From: Phycisphaerales bacterium
Lineage (GTDB): Bacteria > Planctomycetota > Phycisphaerae > Tepidisphaerales > Tepidisphaeraceae
Length of the DNA stretch: 12,234 nt
Reading direction: 5' to 3'
NCBI GenBank assembly: GCA_003153655.1
Contig: PMAK01000266.1
Span: 26,737-38,970, forward strand
The notes beneath the pieces were generated by a model. The model did not search any database. It had not been told where the DNA came from and saw only the letters and a list, made by a program, of their open reading frames with translations. The number at the start of each line of letters is the position of its first letter. Position 1 is the stretch's first letter. Shown here one piece after another: positions 5,812 through 12,234 of the stretch. The translations under genes were made by a program, and so were the position numbers.

Positions 5812-8025
5812 TCACGGGCCATCGATTCGTCGCAAATCCTGCGGCAAAATCTTGTCCTCGATCTCGGGCGGTACTTGTCCGCTCGGAAAGATCAAAGCGA
5901 TGTGAGAGCCTTCGTATGCCACCGCGATTCGGCCCGCGGGATCACACCAGATTCGGCGAATATCCTGAAAGTCCGGCACATGCGCGCTGAATACTGCTTC
6001 GAGAACGAAAGGCTCGGCTGCGCCGGGCGTGGCGCGAATGCGGGCGATCCTGGCAGTGGAATTGAATAGGAAGAGGTGCCCCTGCCCATCACTCACCAGC
6101 CAGGGAATCTGATCGGCCGAGCCCGCACAGGCGTCGGGCAGCGGCCAATCGAATCGTTTTCCCGCGTGCGTCAATATCGTCAGCGCAGTTTGGCCGTCGA
6201 AATATCTGTTGCCGTCGGCGTCGATCAGAATTTGTGGAGTATTTACGGGAGCCGGCACGGTTGCCGAAGCGTTTGTGGGAACCGTTGCGGCGACGAGGGG
6301 ATAGCTGGTTTTCGCGAAATCAGTTCGCATTTCTTCCGATGGATCGAGCGGTTGCCAATCCTGCTCGCTGATAACCCAGTGGGCGGTTCCTCGCTGGATG
6401 ACGGGCCAATCCGCTTTGTTCCACCCCGCGCCGTTTCCGGTGTCGATCAGCCAGATCGCAAGCCGGGGCGTGGGATCGGGAACGGTGGGATCGAGTATCA
6501 GCGATTGGTGGGAAGCAGGGTCTCGAAAGATCCATCGGCCGCGTGCGTCGATTGCGAGGAGATTGGAAAAGTTTCGCTCCGACGGGCGCAGAAGCGGCTG
6601 AAGCTGATCGGGCGGCAAATATCGCGCGGGGCCGACATCGGTTGTAGTAACGACCCATTCATCCCGCCACCCGGAAATTGCACCGCCCGATTTGCTGAGC
6701 CGATCCACGAGAGCCGCAGGAAGTTCCTGCACCGGACGCCCGGGGCGTATAGCCAGATAATCAGGAGAAATGACTTTGGGATCCTGGCCTTCCCGCGGAA
6801 CGGTGATGCCTTGCGGCGCGAAGAAGACAACGCCGCCGTCTCGCAATCGCGCCGCAACCGTCAATTGATTGTCGTTGATGAGCATTCCGCCGAGCTTCGT
6901 CGCGAGCTTGCCTTCGAGAATCTCGCGGATTCTGGCCTGAGCTTCGGGGGCGGCATTGGGAGAAAGCTTTTCCAGAATGGGATAGATTCCCGGGCCATAC
7001 TGGATCAGCCGCTGATAGGCGGCCACGCGTTTATCAGGATCATCGTCGCTGAGTTGATCGGTGAGTGCGGCGATTTCTTTCTCGTCGATTTGGGGAGAAT
7101 CGAGAGGCGCGATGGTCAGGCTCGCGCTGTTGGCATCCGAGCCGCGGCGGATTTGCAGGACGCTTCCATCAAGCATCGGAATCAGATGGATGATGTCGCC
7201 GGGCCACGCACTTGAGTCGAGATCGTTCCACTTGCCGTCGAGATATCTGGCGACGCGCGACGCCGAATTGAAATCTTTCTCTGCCGGAATCCACGCAAGC
7301 AGGCCGTGAAGATCGAACAGGACCATCGGCGGCTGCGAAGCCTGTTGGGATGTCGCGGTGTTATTGAGTAGAGAGCAATAGTCTTCGGTCGGCGAGTTGC
7401 CGAGGGTCATGATGCTGACGCCGGTGTCGGTGGGGACGATGAGATGCGTGGCGGCGCCGTCGATCCAGGTCATCGCCGCTTCCCAGCGGTAAGAGCGATG
7501 CCAGGGAATGAGGATCGTGCCCGTAGCTGAGATCAATTGAAATCCGTCGCCGGCGCGGCAAATCGCTGATGCCTCCCACGATCCCCGGCGATTGAGCGAC
7601 CAGACGATGTATTCGATCGGGCGATCGACAATGTGCTCGCTTTCGTTGGCTGCGCGGGCCAGGACCATCGGGAGTGGATCGGCATCCGAACGGGTGATCC
7701 AGAGGTCTCCGCGCGAGCAGACGTAAAGCGGCTCGCGGAGAATAAGGTGGGCCGCGTCACTCAAATCCACCGGGATGGCCCAGGGGCGCGTATCGGGATA
7801 GTTGGGTAAATCGGCGTGAAGAAGCTGGCCATACGTTTGAATGACGACCGCCTGCGTGGATGGAATTGTGGCGATTGACGGCTGGGTAACCGGCAGAGAC
7901 GTCGGCGCGGCGGCAACGGGAGGATTTTCAGGCTTACCAAATAGAAATACCAACCCCACGCCGGCCCCGGCTGCGATTAACAGCCAGAGAGTCAGCCATG
8001 CTATTCGGCCGGAAGGTCTGGACAT
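5812..8025 (-). CDS. Membrane-anchored protein of unknown function with propeller-like and HEAT-like segments
   Basis: I do not recognise this 737-residue protein. It begins with a basic stretch and one hydrophobic helix (about residues 8-29, WLTLWLLIAAGAGVGLVFLF), then a Pro/Thr/Ala-rich linker (31-60), so most of it is probably tethered outside the cytoplasmic membrane. Segments 90-300 and 385-720 look like mainly beta structure with repeated turns such as DADGNRYFDG (602-611) and SDGQGHLFLF (645-654), the style of a beta-propeller or sensor domain. Residues about 316-375 (LSDDDPDKRVAAYQRLIQYG onward) are helical and resemble one or two HEAT repeats. No catalytic motif is evident. The start at 8025 is supported by GGAG (8032-8035) 6 nt upstream. 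It lies alone, divergent from the ABC exporter 63 bp away and followed by the 42-bp palindrome. An envelope sensing or scaffold role is only a guess. Confidence 0.75.
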   Translation of the reverse strand: MSRPSGRIAWLTLWLLIAAGAGVGLVFLFGKPENPPVAAAPTSLPVTQPSIATIPSTQAVVIQTYGQLLHADLPNYPDTRPWAIPVDLSDAAHLILREPLYVCSRGDLWITRSDADPLPMVLARAANESEHIVDRPIEYIVWSLNRRGSWEASAICRAGDGFQLISATGTILIPWHRSYRWEAAMTWIDGAATHLIVPTDTGVSIMTLGNSPTEDYCSLLNNTATSQQASQPPMVLFDLHGLLAWIPAEKDFNSASRVARYLDGKWNDLDSSAWPGDIIHLIPMLDGSVLQIRRGSDANSASLTIAPLDSPQIDEKEIAALTDQLSDDDPDKRVAAYQRLIQYGPGIYPILEKLSPNAAPEAQARIREILEGKLATKLGGMLINDNQLTVAARLRDGGVVFFAPQGITVPREGQDPKVISPDYLAIRPGRPVQELPAALVDRLSKSGGAISGWRDEWVVTTTDVGPARYLPPDQLQPLLRPSERNFSNLLAIDARGRWIFRDPASHQSLILDPTVPDPTPRLAIWLIDTGNGAGWNKADWPVIQRGTAHWVISEQDWQPLDPSEEMRTDFAKTSYPLVAATVPTNASATVPAPVNTPQILIDADGNRYFDGQTALTILTHAGKRFDWPLPDACAGSADQIPWLVSDGQGHLFLFNSTARIARIRATPGAAEPFVLEAVFSAHVPDFQDIRRIWCDPAGRIAVAYEGSHIALIFPSGQVPPEIEDKILPQDLRRIDGP

Positions 8026-8088
8026 GGGTTACTCCATCCAGGAAGCACTTTACCGCGCCGAGGACTACATGGCTCAGACCTTTTCGGT

Positions 8089-9147
8089 ATGATCGACCGG
8101 ACCATCATGTCCTCCACTGCCGCCGGCTACGCCATCGATCTCCAGAACGTCACCAAGATTTATCATCGGCGCATCCACGCGCTTCAGGGCGTCTCCATGC
8201 AGGTCAATCGCGGGGAAATATTCGGCCTGCTGGGTCCCAATGGGGCGGGCAAGAGCACGCTGGTGAAAATCATGGTTACGGTCGTGCGGCCGACGACCGC
8301 GCGCGGAATGATTCTCGGCCACTCCATCGGACATAAGGGAACGCTGGCCCGCGTGGGCTATTTGCCGGAGAACCACCGCTTCCCGCGATATCTGACGGGC
8401 CGGCAGGTAATCGAATTTTTCTCAGCCTTGGCCAAGACCGACCGTTCCACGCGAAAAAAGCGGGCGGCGGAGTTGCTCGATCTGGTGGGCATGACCGCGT
8501 GGGCGGACTCCAAAATCTCGCAATATTCCAAGGGTATGCTGCAAAGAGTCGGGCTGGCGCAGGCGCTGGGGGCGAATCCGGATTTGATCATTCTTGATGA
8601 GCCAACCGATGGCGTCGATCCCAGCGGACGGCGGGACATCCGGCAAGTGCTGCTGCATCTGCGCGAGCAGGGGGCAACGGTTTTCATCAACAGCCATCTG
8701 CTGAGCGAATTGGAAACGGTGTGCGACCGCGTGGCGATCCTGGTTGGCGGAAAAGTCGCCCGGCAAGGATCGGTGGATGAACTGACCGCAGCGAAACAAT
8801 GCTATCAGTTCGAGCTGGAGCCTACCCCGTGGCCGGTGATCGTCGCGGCGTTTCCGGGCGCGTTCGATTTCGGCGCGCCGCCGGAGCCCGGGTTTCCCAC
8901 CCGCGGCAAGCTGGACGAGAATTGCTGGTGTGAATTTGACGGATTGACGCTGCGCGTTGGGCACACCGATGCGGCCGCTGTTCAGCCGATCATCGACGCG
9001 CTGCGAAGAAACAATCTGGTCATCCGCAGAATGCAATTGGTGCGGCCATCGCTGGAGGACCTGTTCTTTGAAGCGATGACCGATCCGACGACGGGCCAGC
9101 GCGCGCTTCCGGGCGCGAGGCCCCCACCGCTTCCGGGGGCGCGATGA
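8089..9147 (+). CDS. ABC-2-type exporter ATP-binding protein
   Basis: This 352-residue ATPase has Walker A GPNGAGKST (49-57), the variant Q-loop LPEN with Glu94 and a following YLTGRQ that is common in ABC-2 exporters, signature YSKGMLQR (146-153) in place of LSGGQ, Walker B LIILDEPTDGVDP (166-178) and switch His203 in NSHLL. A C-terminal accessory region of about 130 residues ends in a proline-rich tail. The partner permease starts within its stop codon (ATGA overlap), so the two form a translationally coupled pair that probably exports an envelope component or small molecule; the substrate is unknown. The ATG at 8089 has no Shine-Dalgarno site, and the ATG at 8107 (MSSTAAGY) is an equally good start. 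The tail repeats LPGAR twice (residues 340-344 and 348-352), reflecting a short direct DNA duplication at 9104-9118 and 9128-9144. This tail lies outside the ATPase fold. Confidence 0.9.
   Translation: MIDRTIMSSTAAGYAIDLQNVTKIYHRRIHALQGVSMQVNRGEIFGLLGPNGAGKSTLVKIMVTVVRPTTARGMILGHSIGHKGTLARVGYLPENHRFPRYLTGRQVIEFFSALAKTDRSTRKKRAAELLDLVGMTAWADSKISQYSKGMLQRVGLAQALGANPDLIILDEPTDGVDPSGRRDIRQVLLHLREQGATVFINSHLLSELETVCDRVAILVGGKVARQGSVDELTAAKQCYQFELEPTPWPVIVAAFPGAFDFGAPPEPGFPTRGKLDENCWCEFDGLTLRVGHTDAAAVQPIIDALRRNNLVIRRMQLVRPSLEDLFFEAMTDPTTGQRALPGARPPPLPGAR
9120..9140 (+). promoter_or_regulatory. Small hairpin over the ribosome-binding site of the permease gene
   Basis: GCCCCC (9120-9125) can pair with GGGGGC (9135-9140) over a 9-nt loop, four bases before the permease ATG at 9144. 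The right arm is the only G-rich stretch that could serve as its Shine-Dalgarno sequence. Ribosomes finishing the ATPase gene would melt this stem, which would couple translation of the two genes. This is inference from pairing and position only. Confidence 0.35.
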
Positions 9148-10259
9148 GACAAACCCTCGCACTGATCTGGGACGCGTATCGGGACCTGAATTCCAGGAAG
9201 ATGTTCTGGATCGTCCTGATTTTGTCGACGCTGGTGGCGGCTTCATTTGCCGCGATCGGGTTTACTCCGACTGGATTCAAGATTTTATTCTGGCAAATTT
9301 CTTCGCCGCTCTTCAATAGCAAGGAGCTGCGTCCGGGCGATTTTTACAAGACCGTTTTCCTGAACTACGGCATCGATTTCTGGCTGGCGTGGCTGGCGAC
9401 GGCGCTGGCGCTGATTTCGACGGCAAGCCTGTTTCCGGATTTTCTAGCCACCGGCGCGGTTGATCTCTATCTTTCCAAGCCCATCAGCCGGCTTCGGCTG
9501 TTTTTGACGAAATACCTCTGCGGGCTGCTGTTTGTCGCCCTGCAGATTGGCTGCTTTTGTACCGCGAGCTTTGCGGTGATTGGCTTTCGAGGCGGTGCGT
9601 GGGAGCCGGGAATATTCCTGGCGGTTCCGATCGTTTTGCTCTTTTTCAGCTATCTGTTCTGCTTTTGCGTTCTGGTCGGCGTCTGGACGCGCTCGACCGT
9701 CGCCGCGGTGCTACTGGCATTACTCTTCTGGGTGTTCACCTTCGGGGTCCATTTTACAGAAGAAACACTCCTCATGTTCAAACTGACCGAAGATTCGGCG
9801 GCGACGCGACTGGACGGGCAAATTAAATCCAGGAAGGAATTGCTCGCCCACTGGGAGCACGTTGTCACCACTCAGCCGACCACGCGAGGCAGCGACTATG
9901 TGACCATGTACCAATCCGAACTGAAGAGCGACCGCGCGAAACGCGACGACATGCATGGCACATTCGATCGATACCATGCCATTTTTTACGACATCATGAC
10001 CGTTCTTCCCAAGACCTCGGAAACGGTGGACCTGTTGGAAAGAGTGCTCGTCAGCAAAGCCGGGCTGGAACATGTCTCGCGCAACGCTCAGAACGATTCG
10101 CAGGACGCCACCGATCTGAATGACAACCCTGTTCCCATCGAGAAGCTTCATGCCGAAATGAACGGCCGAAGCGTCGACTGGATCGTCGGCACCTCCGTCG
10201 GCTTCGAGGGTGTGGTGCTGGCGCTGGCTGCGTGGATATTCTGTAGGCGCGATTACTAA
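9144..10259 (+). CDS. ABC-2-type transporter permease
   Basis: This 371-residue protein has six likely membrane segments at about residues 20-40, 79-97, 120-147, 154-181, 184-203 and 346-366, the plan of ABC-2 permeases. Between the fifth and sixth lies a soluble, charged region of about 140 residues (205-345), much larger than in most ABC-2 permeases and probably on the outer face of the membrane. The motif TGAVDLYLSKPISRLRLFLTKY, split over 103-124, is the cytoplasmic segment typical of the family, with LSKPISR as its best match. The ATG overlaps the stop of the ATPase gene by 4 bp. Together they make a complete two-gene exporter. Substrate unknown; the sequence gives no hint beyond membrane export. 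Neighbouring galU and the divergent unknown gene do not settle it. Confidence 0.85.
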   Translation: MRQTLALIWDAYRDLNSRKMFWIVLILSTLVAASFAAIGFTPTGFKILFWQISSPLFNSKELRPGDFYKTVFLNYGIDFWLAWLATALALISTASLFPDFLATGAVDLYLSKPISRLRLFLTKYLCGLLFVALQIGCFCTASFAVIGFRGGAWEPGIFLAVPIVLLFFSYLFCFCVLVGVWTRSTVAAVLLALLFWVFTFGVHFTEETLLMFKLTEDSAATRLDGQIKSRKELLAHWEHVVTTQPTTRGSDYVTMYQSELKSDRAKRDDMHGTFDRYHAIFYDIMTVLPKTSETVDLLERVLVSKAGLEHVSRNAQNDSQDATDLNDNPVPIEKLHAEMNGRSVDWIVGTSVGFEGVVLALAAWIFCRRDY

Positions 10260-10287
10260 AAAATGCTGGCCGCCTGAAGAAAACTCT

Positions 10288-10316
10288 CTGGCAACTCCGC
10301 CGGTCTTGTTTATGTT
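10288..10316 (+). promoter_or_regulatory. Weak sigma70-like promoter candidate before galU
   Basis: CTGGCA (10288-10293) and TATGTT (10311-10316), each a 4/6 match, are 17 nt apart in the 75-nt gap after the permease. The start of transcription would fall just before the ribosome-binding site AGGAG (10324-10328). The short leader makes this tentative. Confidence 0.3.
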
Positions 10317-10334
10317 ACCTCTCAGGAGATTTTC

Positions 10335-11291
10335 ATGGCGAAGGTTCGTAAAGCGGTGATTACGGCGGCGGGTCGGGGCACGCGGCAATATCCGGCCTCG
10401 ACGGCGGTTCAGAAGGAAATGTTTCCACTGGTGGATCGGGACGGTCTGACCAAGCCGATCATTCAGATCATCGGGGAAGAGGCGATCGATTCCGGCATCG
10501 AAGAGATTTGCATCATCACCCAGCCGGGCGAAGAGCATCAATACCGGGAATATTTCCGGCGGCTTGATGACAACATGGTCAAGGCGTTTCGCGGGAAGGA
10601 TTGGGCGCTTCTGGAATCGGAAAAGCTCGCGGCCTTCGGCGAGCGGCTGCACTTTGCCGAGCAAAAATCCCCCGAGGGGTTCGGCCATGCCGTTTTTCAG
10701 GCGAAGGAATTCGTCGGGGATGATCCGTTTCTGCTGCTGTTGGGGGACCACGTTTATATCAGCGACATCAAGGACCGCTGCGCCCGGCAACTCATCAACG
10801 TGTATGAGAAAAATTCGCTGGAGGCGGTGTCGGGCGTTCAACCGACGTTGGAGCGGCTGTTGCACCTGTTCGGGGTGATCCGCGGGGAGCCGATTGAGTC
10901 GCTGCGAGAAATTTATAAGGTGACGCTGATCATGGAAAAGCCGTCGATTGAGGTGGCCCGGGAGAAGCTCGTGACGCCGGGCCAGCCGGCCGGGAATTAT
11001 CTGGCCCATTTCGGGATGCACGTCTTTTCGCCGCGGATATTCGATTCGCTGGAATACCTGATCAAGAACAACATCCGCGAGAAGAATGAGATTCAACTGA
11101 CCGCGGCGCAGGAACATCTTCGCCAGCATACGGACCAGTATTGGTGCCTGGTCACGCAGGGGCAGCGCTATGACACGGGGATTCCATACGGGCTGATGGA
11201 AACGCAGCTGGCGCTGGCGCTCAGCGGGATTCATCGTGCCGAGATTTGCGAAGCGATCGCCCGACTGCTGGCCACGCAAGTAAAAAATTGA
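10335..11291 (+). CDS. galU: UTP-glucose-1-phosphate uridylyltransferase (GalU-like)
   Basis: This 318-residue nucleotidyltransferase should form UDP-glucose from UTP and glucose 1-phosphate for envelope polysaccharides and glycolipids. The nucleotide-binding N-terminus KAVITAAGRGTRQYPASTAV (6-25) and KEMFPLVD (27-34) match the GalU family, where GLGTRFLPATKA and PKEMLPIVD are usual. LLLLGDHVY (133-141) is the metal-binding strand, with GDH in place of the more common GDD. MEKP (200-203), NYLAHFGMHVFSPRIFDSLE (221-240), NEIQLTAA (251-258) and GQRYDTGIPYG (276-286) are the sugar-binding and C-terminal motifs. AGGAG (10324-10328) 6 nt before the ATG is a good Shine-Dalgarno site and fixes the start. 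It follows the ABC-2 permease on the same strand and precedes a Crp/Fnr regulator. A related sugar-1-phosphate nucleotidyltransferase using another base is possible but less likely. Confidence 0.85.
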   Translation: MAKVRKAVITAAGRGTRQYPASTAVQKEMFPLVDRDGLTKPIIQIIGEEAIDSGIEEICIITQPGEEHQYREYFRRLDDNMVKAFRGKDWALLESEKLAAFGERLHFAEQKSPEGFGHAVFQAKEFVGDDPFLLLLGDHVYISDIKDRCARQLINVYEKNSLEAVSGVQPTLERLLHLFGVIRGEPIESLREIYKVTLIMEKPSIEVAREKLVTPGQPAGNYLAHFGMHVFSPRIFDSLEYLIKNNIREKNEIQLTAAQEHLRQHTDQYWCLVTQGQRYDTGIPYGLMETQLALALSGIHRAEICEAIARLLATQVKN

Positions 11292-11318
11292 GTAATCCTG
11301 CGCCGGCAAATCCACCGA

Positions 11319-11334
11319 TACTACATTTGTAGTT
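11319..11334. promoter_or_regulatory. BlaI/MecI-like operator upstream of the Crp/Fnr gene
   Basis: TACTACATTTGTAGTT contains the perfect dyad ACTACA-TT-TGTAGT. The TACA-N2-TGTA core with flanking CT and AG is the known recognition pattern of BlaI/MecI/CopY-type winged-helix repressors. It lies 28 nt after galU and 54 nt before the regulator ATG, in the 96-nt gap between the genes. No BlaI homologue is encoded in this window. The match is exact over 12 of 12 defined dyad bases, but a chance palindrome of this size cannot be excluded. Confidence 0.5.
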
Positions 11335-11387
11335 CATTATGTTCAATTCAACCGAGCGGGCGGATTCCACGGAAGGGCCGGTGCTGC

Positions 11388-12077
11388 ATGAGCGAGATCA
11401 CGGAGAGCAACGCAATCGCGGATTTTATTCGTCAGAACGGGTCGGGCTGGCGGCTGGTGAAGTACTACGATCGCCCGGCTGCCTTTGAACCCAGGGACGG
11501 GGCCGCGGATTTTTTTGTCGTCGAGTCGGGGGAGATTCGCCTGTTTGAAGTGGCCGTCCACGGCGCCCGCAGGCTGCTGGATATCCTGGGTGCCGGGAGG
11601 TGTTTCGGCTTTGCTTCTTTGGGGAAAATTCCGATTTACGAGATACTCGCAATTTCCGTGGGCGATTCCACGGCACGGGTGATTCCCGCGAATCAATTGC
11701 GGGAGATTCTCCTGAGCCACGGCGAATTGGCGTTACAGTTTGTTGAAAGTATGGCGCGCCAACTCCATGAGGCGTGGAACGAGGGAAGCCATTTTGTCTT
11801 CGAGGATTGCCGTCTTCGGCTGATCCGAACGCTGCTGCGATTCAAAAACAGCCCGGCGGCGCGGGCGGTTCCGGGCGGCGTTGAATTGTGGATGACGCAC
11901 GCACAATTGGCGCAGGCGGTGGGTGTGGCGCGGGAAACGATCAGCTTATGTCTGACGCAATTGAAACGGGAAAATCTCGTGCAAACCAGCCGAAACCGTG
12001 TGTCCTACAATCCTGATCGGCTTCAGCAATTTGATCCGCAGCCGGAGTTTACCCCTGAGCTAGCGATCGCGGGTTAG
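11388..12077 (+). CDS. Crp/Fnr-family transcriptional regulator
   Basis: This 229-residue protein has the two-domain plan of the family: a cyclic-nucleotide-binding beta-roll at about residues 22-110 (DFFVVESGEIRLFEVAVHG at 41-59), a dimer helix at about 112-133, and a C-terminal winged helix-turn-helix at about 168-208. The DNA-binding motif THAQLAQAVGVARETIS (170-186) has the recognition helix at about 181-195, followed by NLVQTSRNRVSYNP, the wing. The phosphate-binding signature of true CRP is absent: RCFGFASLGKIPIY replaces the usual GE-x-S-x-x-R region, so cAMP binding is doubtful. The three scattered cysteines (72, 141, 188) do not form an Fnr-type iron-sulfur cluster. It probably senses another ligand. 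No strong Shine-Dalgarno site precedes the ATG at 11388. A BlaI-like operator lies upstream, and its last 29 nt overlap the GGDEF fragment on the opposite strand. Confidence 0.88.
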   Translation: MSEITESNAIADFIRQNGSGWRLVKYYDRPAAFEPRDGAADFFVVESGEIRLFEVAVHGARRLLDILGAGRCFGFASLGKIPIYEILAISVGDSTARVIPANQLREILLSHGELALQFVESMARQLHEAWNEGSHFVFEDCRLRLIRTLLRFKNSPAARAVPGGVELWMTHAQLAQAVGVARETISLCLTQLKRENLVQTSRNRVSYNPDRLQQFDPQPEFTPELAIAG

Positions 12078-12231
12078 CCATCACGGCAGGCTGATGGATG
12101 AAAAGGCGGTTGCGGCCGTGTTCTTTCGCCTGATAGAGCGCCTGGTCGGCCATGATGGTTAATTGATCGGCGGCGCCGGGGGCGCTGGCCTTTCGCGACG
12201 CGATGCCGGCGGACATGGTGACGCCCTCATT
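12049..12231 (-). pseudogene. C-terminal fragment of a GGDEF (diguanylate cyclase) domain, open frame cut by an in-frame stop at the window edge
   Basis: Sixty codons on the minus strand encode NEGVTMSAGIAS, then ADQLTIMADQALYQAKEHGR and NRLFIH, the unmistakable end of a GGDEF domain (the final beta-strand VTxSxGIA and the helix ADxALYxAKxxGRNR). Such enzymes make the second messenger cyclic di-GMP; the catalytic GGDEF loop itself would lie to the right, outside the window. Reading back, the codon at 12232-12234 is TAA in the same frame, and no start codon precedes the conserved part, so as it stands this is a broken gene, a frameshift, or an error at the end of the assembly. The stop TAA at 12049-12051 lies inside the 3' end of the Crp/Fnr gene, a 29-nt tail-to-tail overlap. 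Domain identity is firm; the broken state rests on one codon. Confidence 0.6.
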
Positions 12232-12234
12232 TTA

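Noticed and set aside
6076..7215. 379-codon plus-strand frame opposite the 737-residue protein
   Set aside because: The minus-strand frame has a signal anchor, a Shine-Dalgarno site and domain-like composition; the plus-strand translation is Arg/Gly-rich and looks like a shadow.
8026..8088. Divergent promoters in the gap between the unknown protein and the ABC exporter
   Set aside because: TATGAT at 8087-8092 on the plus strand and TAAAGT on the minus strand resemble -10 boxes, but neither has a -35 at suitable spacing.
9720..11315. Long 531-codon open frame on the minus strand across the permease and galU
   Set aside because: It is antisense to two genes with clear family motifs and its translation has no recognisable domain; long antisense frames are common in GC-rich DNA.
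11339..11490. Short open frame starting at ATG 11339, ahead of and overlapping the Crp/Fnr start
   Set aside because: About 50 codons in a different frame, no ribosome-binding site and no recognisable sequence; not supported as a leader peptide.

Overview
The window reads as an ordinary stretch of chromosome from a GC-rich, double-membraned bacterium, most likely a planctomycete and perhaps of the Phycisphaerae. The grounds are a short Hc1-type histone-like protein (a family typical of Chlamydiae and Planctomycetes), a Lol/MacB-type lipoprotein exporter, planctomycete-style FtsX and ABC-2 permeases, and a BlaI/MecI-type operator. The taxonomic call is inference; no rRNA or other phylogenetic marker is present.

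Left two thirds (1-8025), all on the minus strand. In the order of transcription: a large membrane-anchored protein of unknown function (8025-5812), lysyl-tRNA synthetase lysS (5711-4230), an FtsX/LolC-like permease (4100-2478) closely followed by its LolD-like ATPase (2466-1720), branched-chain aminotransferase ilvE (1609-740), a 61-residue Hc1 histone-like protein (628-443) with a near-ideal sigma70 promoter, and a FabZ-type 3-hydroxyacyl-ACP dehydratase (331 to beyond position 1). The gaps are short and three of them hold striking inverted repeats: a 42-bp perfect palindrome (5760-5801), a 95-bp structure with 36-bp arms (4123-4217), and a 97-bp element (1627-1723) sharing its ends and core with the 42-bp palindrome. 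The last one reaches into the lolD stop codon and contains the predicted ilvE promoter.

Right third (8089-12077), plus strand. A two-gene ABC-2 exporter (ATPase and permease, 4-bp ATGA overlap) diverges from the unknown membrane protein. Then come a GalU-type UTP-glucose-1-phosphate uridylyltransferase with a good Shine-Dalgarno site, and a Crp/Fnr-family regulator whose upstream region carries a BlaI/MecI-like operator. At the right edge the 3' end of the regulator overlaps, tail to tail, the C-terminal end of a GGDEF (diguanylate cyclase) domain on the minus strand. That reading frame meets an in-frame TAA at the very edge of the window.

Most of the genes are housekeeping: translation, branched-chain amino acids, fatty acid/lipid A precursors, envelope lipoprotein export, nucleotide sugars and nucleoid structure. 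I see no phage, transposase, CRISPR array, toxin-antitoxin pair, tRNA or rRNA, and no convincing new multi-gene system. The points most worth a second look are the palindromic repeat family, the BlaI-type operator, the apparently leaderless ilvE start, and the unknown 737-residue protein beside the ABC exporter.
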